DNA from: Stomoxys calcitrans | Lineage: Eukaryota; Arthropoda; Insecta; Diptera; Muscidae | Length of the DNA: 64,000 nt | NCBI RefSeq assembly: GCF_963082655.1 | Contig: NC_081553.1 | Span: 30,511,080-30,575,079, forward strand | Reading direction: 5' to 3' | Shown: in pieces, positions 55,289 to 64,000 of the stretch | Layout: every line of letters starts with the position of its first letter | Position numbering within the stretch: position 1 is the stretch's first letter | Program-made: the position numbers and the translations under genes | Notes under the pieces: generated by a model | Seen by the model: only the letters and a program-made list of their open reading frames with translations | Databases searched by the model: none | What the model was told of the DNA's origin: nothing

Positions 55289-57725
55289 CAAATTTAAATA
55301 CCACGTTCGTATTCTTCTCTCCTATACCCTTCATTTGATATCAACATTATCCCGATCGGTCCACTTTTGATTTTGGGTTGTGTTTTTGGCCTAAGGGAAA
55401 TGTTCCGCCCCCTCCGGATATCGAAAAATTCAAAAGCCTATGTTTCCTTTCAGACCAACCTACACAATATGCGAAAATTTCGAGAAAATCGGTTCTGCCG
55501 TTTTTGAATCTTAGGGAACAAACAAACAAACCAAGACCCATATAGCCGTAATTGGCTTATGTGCCCATTTTGGACTTTTTTGCAGGGGTGGGGTGAACAC
55601 CAATACTTCTCTTATTTCTATATTATTCCTATTTCTCTTTCCTGACCATATTCGTAATCTACTCCCGAATGCCTTTTATTTGAGTCCCATATTGCCATGA
55701 TCGTTGAATAAACCTATTTTAGGGTTTTTTTTTTTGGGCTGGGGCGGCCCCTCAGTTACGTGGACCCAATTTTTATTATGAAATTCGTACTCTACTCCTG
55801 AATACCTTTCATTTGAATTCAACCGTGTGCCGATTGGGCCAACTTTAAATTTTGGGTTGTACTTTCCGATACCGAAAAATTATATAGCCTATGTTTCCTT
55901 CCAGACCAATCAACACAATATGCGAAAATTTCGAGAAAATCGGTTCTGACGTTTTTGAATCTATATGGAACAAACAAACAAACCGAGTCCCATATAGCCG
56001 TAATAGGCTAATGTACCCATTTTGGGCTTTTTTGCAGGGGTGGGGTGATCACCAATACTTCCACATGAATTTGTATGCGATATTCGTTATCTACTCCCAT
56101 ATGCTTTTCATTTGATACCCATATTATCCTTATCGGTGCACTTATGATTTTGGGTGTAGTTTTTGGGGTAACGGGGGAGGGCCCGCCCCTTCCATTATCA
56201 ATTAATTATAAAGCCTATACCTACTTCCTCAATAATATACGTAATCTACTCCCGAATGCCTTTCATTTGAGTCCGATATTGCCATGATCGTTGAATAAAC
56301 CAATTTTAGGGGTTTTTTGGGGCTGGGGCGGCCCCTCAGTTATGTGGACCCAATTTTTATTATGAAATTCGTACTCTACTCCTGAATACCTTTCATTTGA
56401 ATCTAACATTGTTCTGATCGGTCCAATTTTAATTTTGGGTTGTACTTTTGTTGTAAGGGGTAGGGTCTGTTTCCCTTCCGATACCGAAAAATTATATAGC
56501 CTATGTTTCCTTCCAGACCAATCTACACAATATGCGAAAATTTCGAGAAAATCGGTTCTGCCATTTTTGAATCTATAGGGAACAAACAAACAAACCAAGC
56601 CCCATATAGCCGTAATTGGCTTATGTGCCCATTTTGGCCTTTTTGGAGGTGGGGTGATCACCAATACTTCCACATGAATTTGTATGCGATATTCGTTATC
56701 TACTCCCCTATACTTTTCATTTGATACCCATATTGTCCTCATAGGTGCACTTTTGATTTTGGGTGGAGTTTTTGGGGTAACGGGGGATGGCCCGCCCCCT
56801 TCCATTATCAATAAATTATAAAGCCTATACCTACTTCCTCAACAATATTCGTAATCTACTCCCGAATGCCTTTCATTTGAGTCCGATATTGCCATGATCG
56901 TTGAATAAACCTATTTTAGGGGTTTTTTGGGGCTGGGGCGGCCCCTCAGTTACGTGGACCCAATTTTTATTATGAAATTCATACTCTACCCCTGAATACC
57001 TTTCATTTGAATCTAACATTGTGCCGATCGGTCCACTTTTAATTTTGGTTTGTCCTTTTGTTGTAAGGGGGAGGGTATGTCCCCCTTCCGATACCGAAAA
57101 ATTATATAGCCTATGTTTCCTTCCAGACCAATCTACACAATATGCGAAAATTTCGAGAAAATCAGTTCTGCCGTTTTTCAGTCTATACGGAACAAACAAA
57201 TAAACCAAGCCCTATATAGCCGTAATTGCCTTATGTGCCAATTTTGGATTTTTTTGCAGGGGTGGGGTTATCACCAATACTTCGACATGAATTTGTTTGC
57301 GATATTCGTTATCTACTCCCTTATACTTTTCATTTGATACCCATATTATCCTTATCGGTGCACTTTTGATTTTGGGCGGTGTTTTTTCAGGTAACGGGAG
57401 GGTCCGCCCCCTTCCGATATCAATCAATTATAAATACTATTCCTACTTCCTGACCATATTCGTAATCTACTCCCCAATACCTTTCATTTGACTCACATAT
57501 AGTTAGGATCGTCAAATAAACCTATTTTAAGGGATTTTGGGGCTGGGTCGGCCCCCCCAGGTACTTGGTCCCTACTTTTAGGGACTCCTGAATACCCTTC
57601 ATTTTATATCCATATTATCCTTATCGGTGCACTTTTGATTTTGAGCGGTTTTTCGGGTAACGGGAGAGGGTCCACCCAATTTTTATTATGACATTTGTAC
57701 TCTACTCTTGAATACCTTTCACCAT
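55289..57725. mobile_element. Family C tandem-repeat element, copy 3, with 611-bp higher-order repeat
   Basis: The phrase GCCTATGTTTCCTTCCAGAC recurs at 55436 (variant), 55887, 56499 and 57109. The last three are spaced 612 and 610 bp, and the blocks between them are highly similar. Each 611-bp block holds three CATTTGA-phrase subunits plus the GCCTATG subunit. The 182-codon minus frame at 56263-56811 and its partner at 56873-57208 reflect this duplication. They have no domain and many frames are open on both strands, so they are not called as genes. Confidence 0.8.
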
Positions 57726-57885
57726 ATCCGGTTCATATATATCCGGTTTTGGTAATCTTCGGCCTTGACCGACAGTCACGAACTTGGTATTTGGCTCCCA
57801 TTGGCATCAGTCACCAACCATCTTTCAGATGCAGGTTGCTTACATATTTGGCTACAGCAACCGAAACACCGATTGGGATACTGTA
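57726..57885. other. Short unassigned segment
   Basis: Contains CATATCCGGTTCATATATAT and no recognised feature. Between family C and a SINE1 remnant. Confidence 0.4.
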
Positions 57886-57962
57886 ACCGATTGGGGCCAA
57901 CGTAGGCATGTACGCCAAAGACGCCGAAAGCCTAGGTACGAATACTGTAGTGAACATCAGAA
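57886..57962 (+). mobile_element. SINE1 head, degraded, left of an inserted HINE element
   Basis: GGGGCCAACGTAGGCATGTA, GACGCCGAAAGCCTAGGTAC and GAACATCAGAAA align with the SINE1 head, with an internal deletion over box A and a damaged box B. The 3' part of the same SINE appears at 59346. Confidence 0.65.
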
Positions 57963-59345
57963 ACAAGTAAAAGCGTGCTAAGTTCGGCCGGGCAAAATCG
58001 TATATACCCTCCACCATAGATCTTATTTGTCGAGTTCTATTCCCGATATCTCTTTTTAGGAAAACAAAGGACAAAAGAAAAGAATTGCTATAATATTGGA
58101 GCTATGTCAAGTTATGGTCCGATATGAACTGAATGTTGGAGACCTTTGTGTAAAATTTCAGCCAATTCGAGTAAGAATTGTGCCCTTTATTTATATGGCA
58201 GCTATATCAGTTTATGGACCGATTTGAAACATATTTGACACAGCTATTGGAAGTCATAATAAAACACCTCGTGCAAAATTTCAGCCAAATCGGATAAGAA
58301 TTGTGCCCTCTAGTGGCTCAAGAAGTCAAGACCCAAGATGGGTTTATATGGCAGCTATATCAAGTTATGGACCGATTTCAACCATACTCAGCGTAGTTGT
58401 TGGAAGTCATATTAAAACACCTCATGCAAAATTTCAGCCAAATCGGTTATGAATTGTGCCCTCTAGTGGCTCAAGAAGTCAAGACCCAAGATCGGTTTAT
58501 ATGGCAGCTATATCAGATTATAAACCGATTTGAACCATACTCAGCGTAATTGTTGGAAGTCATTATAAAACACCTCATGCAAAATTTCAACCAAATCGGA
58601 TAAGAATTGCGCGCTCTAGAGGCTCAAGAAGTCAAGACCCGAGATCGGTTTATATGGCAGCTATATCAGGTAATGGACCGATTTCAACCATACTCAGCGT
58701 AGTTGTTGGAAGTCATAATAAAACACCTCACGCAAAATTTCAGCCAAATCTGATAGAAATTGCTTCCTCTTGTGGCTCAAGAAGTCAATACCCAAAATCG
58801 GTTTATATGGCAGCTATACCAAAACATGGACCGATATAGCCCATTTACAATCCCAACCGATCTACACATATAAGAAGTATTTGTGCAAAATTTCAAGCGG
58901 CTGGCCTTACGCTTTCGAAAGTAAGCGTGCTGTCGACAGACAGACGTGCGAATGGACGGACAGATGGACGGATATGACTAGATCGACATAAAATGACGAT
59001 CAAGATTATATTGGATTGCCCAAAAAGTAATTGCGGATTTTTTAAAAGAAAGTAAATGCATTTTTAATAAAACTTGGAATGAACTTTAATCAAATATACT
59101 TTTTTTAAACTTTTTTTTCTAAAGCAAGCTAAAAATAACAGCTGATAACTGACAGAAGAAAGAATGCAATTACAGAGTCACAAGCTGTGAAAAAATTTGT
59201 CAACGCCGACTATATGAAAAATCCGCAATTACTTTTTGGGCAACCCAATATATACTTTATGGGGTCTCAGACGCATATTTCGAGGTGTTTCAAACAGAAT
59301 GACGAAATTAGTATACCCCCATCCTATGGTGGAGGGTATAAAAAA
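57963..59345 (-). mobile_element. HINE-like family A element, nested in SINE1 and carrying a MITE-M
   Basis: ACAAGTAAAAGCGTGCTAAG and a damaged hairpin (TTCGGCCGGGCAAAATCG) are followed by TATATACCCTCCACCATAG. Five to six units carry CTCAAGAAGTCAAGACCC and ACACCTCATGCAAAATTTC. The (GTCY) block is ACAGACAGACGTGCGAATGG and CGGACAGATGGACGG near 58936-58970. The TATA core is split by MITE-M, and the end is GGTGGAGGGTATAAAAAA. Confidence 0.88.
59011..59249 (-). mobile_element. MITE-M, complete, inserted in the TA core of a HINE element
   Basis: Terminal repeats TTGGATTGCCCAAAAAGTAA and TTACTTTTTGGGCAACCCAA. It interrupts GATCAAGAATATATATACTTTATGGGG; flanks ATTATA and TATATAC fit a TA target. The sequence is the reverse complement of 19764-20000 with few differences. 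Confidence 0.9.
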
Positions 59346-59562
59346 ACCTGCCGACATTTGGGAGGTAGTGTAGCATTTGGTATGGCAGCCATGTAAAAAC
59401 TTCTTCCTAAAGATGTCTCACACTGCGACACACCGTTCGGGCTCGACTATAAAAAGGAGGTCCCTTAACATGGAGCTTAAAACTTGAATCGGACAGCAAT
59501 CATTGATATGTGTGAAGTTGCCCCTGTTGCTTAGTGGAATGTTCATGGGCAAATTTGTATTT
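59346..59562 (+). mobile_element. SINE1 body and 3' end, right of inserted HINE element
   Basis: CCGACATTTGGGAGGTAGTG, TCACACTGCGACACACCGTT, ACTTGAATCGGACAGCAATC and CTTAGTGGAATGTTCATGGG match the SINE1 body. With 57886-57962 it reconstitutes one SINE, minus about 30-40 bp at the break. Confidence 0.78.
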
Positions 59563-60817
59563 TCAAACGATCCAGTATTAAGAGTGAAAATAAAATGCCT
59601 TAGAGTCTGACTTACAGTTGAGATGACGATAGTCCATGCACAACCATCATAAAAATTAGGCATTTGGCCAGCTATATGGACTATTTATTTCTTTATATTG
59701 TACATCAAATAACGTTACAGTAGAAGAGCTCTTTTCCCACTCGATATTCTAACACTCCAAAAACCCTTGTCCTCTTGGACATAACAAAGAATTACAAAAC
59801 GAGAAAACATAATTCCAATGTTTATAGAGCATTGTTGTTGTTTGCATTTTTGTGAGAATTGGCATTTGTATAAATGCTGCTTCACATAGCACTCTTCTAT
59901 TACAATCCCTAGCAGGAAGTAAAAAATCTAAAAGTGTTTGGTCAGATAAGAAAATCCACAGGCAAATTCCAGGCAATGAAATGACGCATCAACCAACCAA
60001 CCATCCAACCAACTAACGAAGCAAGCAAACAAACCGACAGTCATCACTGACATATGTCGATTGGTATTTAACATTAATTGATATTAATCGTTGATGCTCT
60101 CTCTCTCTCTCACTCTCTCTCACACTCCATCTATCTGCAGCAGTAGTCAAATGACACAAATAACCTTCTCTTCCCCTTTGCCGGCTGTCATTTTTAGCCA
60201 GCATCACAACTGTTACTCGGACAACCACAATTCAAGGACGAAGGCTAGCAAAGACCACAAGAAATGTCCATTCACTCACTTAAGTTAGACCAAGTTGGAC
60301 AGCACGGGAATAGTTGTGGCATTGCCTGGAGGCAACATTCGTTGCCAAGGCAGGAAGGATGTTATGGCCTATTAACTTGTGCCCGAAGATGAATGTGTGT
60401 GTGTGTGTGAGTGTGTTAGCTATTCAGAATTTGGGTATGAGTAGAAAGTATGAAGAAGTGTCTTGGGGTATCACAGCAACAGAACGACAAATTATTTAAG
60501 TTGATGAGTCGAGGAAATTTCAGTTGAGTTCCAAAGTAAGTTTCATTAAGTTTAGTTTGTCCTTTCAGTGATTAAATGCCTTTGATGGCTGGACTTAATA
60601 AATAAGAAGGATGAGAGTTTTACCAAAACGAAAACATGATTTAAGTAGACGTGTGAGTTTTAGCTACCATGGCCCTGATTGTAGGTGGACGCATGTACTC
60701 GATTTCGGCTTAAAGCCTTTCAGCATTGGACCAAAATTGAATAAAAACACGTAAGGAAATACTAAAGTTGTGCGCAGCCGACTATAAAATACCCTACACC
60801 ACCGAGTCTATCTACTA
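59563..60817. other. Low-repeat stretch with two microsatellites
   Basis: (CT)n at 60096-60123 and (GT)n at 60392-60417. No transposon motif or domain is recognised. Open frames over the (CT)n tract are repeat-driven. Confidence 0.5.
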
Positions 60818-61854
60818 TTTTTATACCCTCCACCATAAGATGTGGGGTATACTAATTTCGTCATTCTGTTTGTAACTACTCGAAATATTCGCCTGAGACC
60901 CCATAAAGTATATATATTCTTGATCGTCGCGACATTTTATGTCGATCTAGCCATGTCCGTTCGTCTGTCCGTCCGTCCGTCCGTCCGTCTGTCTGTCGAA
61001 AGCACGCTAACTTCCGAAGGAGTAAAGCTAGCCGCTTAAAATTTTGCACAAATACTTCTTATTAGTGTAGGTCGGTTGGTATTGGAAATGGGCCATATCG
61101 GTCCATGTTTTGATATAGCTGCCATATAAACCGATCTTGGGTCTTGACTTCTTGAGCCTCTAGAGTGCGCAATTCTTATCCGATTGGAATGAAATTTTGC
61201 ACGACGTGTTTTGCTATGATATCCAACAATTGTGCCAAGTATAGTTCAAATCGGTCCATGACCTGATATAGCTGCCATATAAACCGATCTTGGGTCTTGA
61301 ATTCTTGAGCCTCTAGCGTGCGCAATTCTTATCCGATCAGAATGAAATTTTGCACGAAGTATTTCGTTATGATACCCAACAACTGTGCCAAGTTTGGTTT
61401 AAATCGGTTCATAACCTGATATAGCTGCCATATAAACCGATCTTGGGTCTTGACTTCTTGACCCCTAGAGGTCGCAATTATTATCCGGTATGCCTGAAAT
61501 TTTGTACGACGGATCCTCTCATGACCATCAACAAACGTGTTTATTATGGTCTGAATCGGTCTATAGCCCGATACAGATCCCATATAAATCGTTCTCTCTA
61601 TTTTACTTCGTGAGCCCCAATGGGCGCAATTCTTATACGAATTGGCTGAAATTTTACACAGGTCTCCAACATATAATTTAATTGTGGTCCAAACCGGACC
61701 ATATCTTGATATCGTTTTAATGGCAGAGCAACTCTTTTCTTATATCCTTTTTTGCCTAAGAAGAGATGCCGGCAAAAGAACTCGACAAATGCGATCCATG
61801 GTGGAGGGTATATAAGATTCGGCCCGGCCGAACTTAGCACGCTTTCACTTGTTA
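60818..61854 (+). mobile_element. HINE-like family A element, full length, short array (1037 bp)
   Basis: TTTTTATACCCTCCACCATA, the core AAGTATATATATTCTTGATC and a (GTCY) block at about 60956-60998 (GTCCGTCCGTCCGTCC) are followed by four to five units. The 3' part is CCATGGTGGAGGGTATATAA, the perfect hairpin TTCGGCCCGGCCGAA and TTTCACTTGTT. Proximal units are very similar to those at 21.9-22.2 kb. Confidence 0.92.
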
Positions 61855-61975
61855 AGAAATAGAATCTATGTCTCAATCTTGACAGACTTTATTTTGTATA
61901 CTTACTGAAATATCGAATATAACAGCAAGATGTTGTTAGGACAATTCTGGCTACCGCAGTTTCAAAGGCAAATAT

Positions 61976-62540
61976 CGGCTAAAAATTATATATGGGAGCT
62001 ACATATAAATCTAGGCACTCCGGTAGCTAAGTGAGAGTCGTGCTCGTATTACCAAATCGTGTGGTCATGGGTTCCATTCCCACCAAAGGCCTAGGTCTGT
62101 TGCTACTGTGGTATCATAATGGACTTTTAATTGTCTAAGTGAGTCTGTAAAGGACTTCCTAAACTTACCGATATTTAAGTCTGGGCCAATATTAATGAAG
62201 ATTTTCACACATATTGAGACGTCAAACAAAAAACCTTTTGCAAAATTTTGTAAATATCGGACCAAATTGTGGTTTCTACAGCCTTAAAAGACCATATCGG
62301 ATGAAAGATATATATGGGAGCTATATCTAAATCTGATTCGATTCTAATGAAATTTTGCACACATATTGGGAAGTCAAAAAATGCACCTCATTCTAAATTT
62401 TGTAAATATCGGAACAAAATTGTGGGCTCTGCAGCATTAAAAGGGCATATCGGTTGAAACCAGATCTGAACCGGTTTTTATGAAATTTTGCACACCATTG
62501 GGACTTTGAAAAAGCCCACTATGCTAAATTTGAAAAAAAA
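61976..62540 (-). mobile_element. HINE-like family F array, interrupted by SINE2
   Basis: Units with ATATATGGGAGCTATATCTA, GATTCTAATGAAATTTTGCA and TTTTGTAAATATCGGA recur about every 152 bp (CATATCGG near 62295 and 62447). Neither HINE end is visible. It ends in a poly-A run before LINE1. Confidence 0.65.
62014..62168 (+). mobile_element. SINE2, tRNA-like head with LINE1-like tail
   Basis: Box A-like TAGCTAAGTGA (one mismatch) and box B-like GGTTCCATTCC (one mismatch) lie about 40 bp apart. The 3' part TACTGTGGTATCATAATGGA and GTCTAAGTGAGTCTG match the LINE1 3' UTR (GTGGTATCACAATGAATGAA and GTCTAAGTGAGTTTG near 5570-5605). Confidence 0.75.
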
Positions 62541-62544
62541 AAAA

Positions 62545-64000
62545 AAAAAATAAAATTAGGGCAATTGTGTCTAAGCCGAAAATCCTTTAGGCGGTAAAAA
62601 GTTTCGACTCCTTTAAGTCGCCAGGCCCCGATGATGTGCAAGCGGTGTCTGACAGACTGGTTCCATGGCTTAGGGAGATACACTCTGCTTGTATCAGATA
62701 TACTTTGCTTGTGTCCTATATACCTGTGGAATAGAGGAACACGAAGGTCATTTGCATTCCGAAATCAGGAAAACCTTACCACATGAAGGCGAAAGATTTT
62801 CGTCCTATTAGTCGGTCATCCTTTATGCTCTTGAGAGGTTGAAAGAAACATATCTTAGGGCAAACATTCCTCTAGATCGCCTGTCGCGGCAGCAGCATGC
62901 ATATAGTAAGACAAATCCACTGAAACAGCCCTTCACGACCTAGTCGGCTATATAGAGGGGTTTCTCGCTGTCAAGGAATATACAATGGTAGTATTTCTTG
63001 ATATTGAAGGTGCTTTCAATAATGTACCGATGTCAATCATGAAGGAGCTGGAGTTTCCAGGCATCAACTCTACCGTAAGAAAGTTTATTAATAACATACT
63101 TGCTAAAAGATGTATTACGGCAGGCTTGGGATCTGTGGATCTAAAAAGATGCTACAAGTTGCCTAAAGTGGTATCTCTCCCCTTGGGAGGAGAGTATGTT
63201 CCATTTACAGAAAGCTCAAAATACCTGGGAGTTTTGTTGGACAAGAAATTGAACTTCAAATCCAACATTTTGGATAGAGCAACAAAGTCAACTTTTGCCC
63301 AATACACCTGCAAGAGAGCCATTGGCAAAAGTTTGGGATCAGATCGCGCGTCATGCATGCGGTATGTACTGCAGTTGTCAGAGCAATAATGCTATATGGT
63401 ATTGTGGTCTGGTGGACTCGCTTCAAAAGTTCACCTACCGTTCAATACTCAACCAGATGCAAAGGATGGCTTGTTTGTGCATCACAGCCGCACTGAGGAC
63501 GACACCATCTGATGCACCGAATTTAATGCTACATCTAATACCTCGGAACACAAAAACAGCCCTCGACTGTAGCAGATCTTCTAAAGAGAGGCTAAACAGT
63601 TCAAAATTCAACTGTTCTGGGGGCCGGGCCACAGAGATATCCCAGGGAATAGTAAAGCAGATGAGCTTCCGAGTCTAGGAACTACCTTACACACGGAAAC
63701 TGGAAGAGTATGCCTCTAGCGACTTGTTAGCTAAGTCTTCAGGACCAGGCCCGAAGGACAACGAATTATAAATGGTCTCAAAGAGAGGGCTGTGAGCATT
63801 CAAAAACTATGTGGCTGTGAGCATTCCAAAACTAGACTTGAAGAGGTATACCGCTTTGCTGTCATTGGCTAGAACAGACATCTCAGTCATTGTGTATGTC
63901 ATGACAGTTCACTGTCTAATCGGAAAACATGCTGATAGACTGAAGGTTGCCAGTAACGACTTTTTCGGAAGCTGTGAGGACATAGAAGAAGGAGAGACTA
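62545..64000 (+). mobile_element. LINE1 copy, RT to RNase H, cut by window edge
   Basis: In order: RT block SFKSPGPDDVQ (near 62610), KDFRPISRSSFML (near 62790), QQHAYSKTNP (near 62890) and motif A MVVFLDIEGAFNNVP (62985 on). Then FINNILAKRCITAGLG is followed directly by YKLPKVVSLPLGGEYVPFTE, so the YADD region (several hundred bp) is deleted. The YLGVLLDKKLNFKSNILD thumb, the WWTRFKSSPT-type region and a broken RNase H tail (GPGHRDIPGNSKADEL near 63620) follow, then the C-terminal region to the end. Multiple frameshifts. It is the only LINE1 copy here keeping RT motif A in frame. Confidence 0.87.

Noticed and set aside
56263..56811. 182-codon minus-strand open frame
   Set aside because: Lies in the family C higher-order repeat; other frames are open on both strands, copies 1 and 2 do not keep it, no domain.
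59418..60228. Cluster of 65-81-codon frames on both strands
   Set aside because: They overlap SINE1 or the (CT)n tract, or shadow each other; no domain.

Overview
This window looks like repeat-dense, non-coding nuclear DNA of a higher fly, most likely a calyptrate or muscoid fly. I base that on families remembered rather than searched: (GTCY)n-bearing DINE-1/mini-me-like elements, tRNA-derived SINEs, RNase H-bearing and Jockey-like LINEs, and Tc1/mariner relatives. I see no intact host gene, no functional tRNA or rRNA gene and no CRISPR array. Nearly all open frames are chance frames or remains of transposons. One 200-base N gap (36972-37171) marks a draft assembly.

The dominant component is a superfamily of non-autonomous elements, here called HINE-like. 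A full copy, read element-forward, has a 5' block TTTTTATACCC(T/A)CC(A)CC, a conserved TATATATA core, a (GTCY)n microsatellite, then 2-10 tandem units of about 153 bp. It closes with a perfect hairpin (arms AAGTTCGGCC and GGCCGAACTT) and ends TTTACTTGTT. The layout matches Helentron-associated DINE-1 elements with central tandem repeats. Family A units carry the CTCAAGAAGTCAAGACCC motif, family B units carry CCTTAAATCGAGAGATCGG, and D, E and F are older variants. A separate array-bearing family, C, lies at 6.3-8.1, 23.3-25.2 and 55.3-57.7 kb.

Other mobile elements are: (1) LINE1, an RT plus RNase H LINE, in seven damaged pieces; (2) LINE2, a second RNase H LINE, in three 3' fragments; (3) LINE3, a Jockey-like copy with endonuclease and part of the RT in one frame, broken by stops and an internal deletion; (4) SINE1, with box A and box B, in complete and broken copies; (5) SINE2, two copies sharing their 3' tail with LINE1; (6) a 0.6-kb Tc1/mariner fold-back with 156-bp identical arms; (7) three copies of a 240-bp mariner-type MITE. 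Local satellites include a 19-bp palindromic minisatellite (3.2-3.7 kb) and a 125-134-bp tandem repeat (12.9-13.6 kb).

Layout: 0-2.3 kb A elements; 3.1-5.6 minisatellite and LINE1; 6.3-9.8 C and A; 10.5-16.3 B, LINE1, satellite, LINE2 and SINE1; 16.3-18.4 low-repeat; 18.5-23.3 D, B, MITE, SINEs and A; 23.3-29.2 C, A, B and LINE2; 29.2-30.2 low-repeat; 30.2-40.1 a nested stack of SINE1, B, LINE1, mariner, D, LINE2 and A; 40.1-41.7 low-repeat; 41.7-47.3 A, LINE1, B and A; 47.3-52.1 LINE3 inside family E; 52.1-53.8 low-repeat; 53.8-59.6 B, C, then SINE1 containing A containing MITE; 59.6-60.8 low-repeat; 60.8-64.0 A, F with SINE2, and LINE1 running off the edge.

The most informative structures are the nested insertions, which give relative ages; the 153-bp period kept by several diverged array families; the fixed order of unit subtypes inside family B; and the LINE1-SINE2 shared tail.
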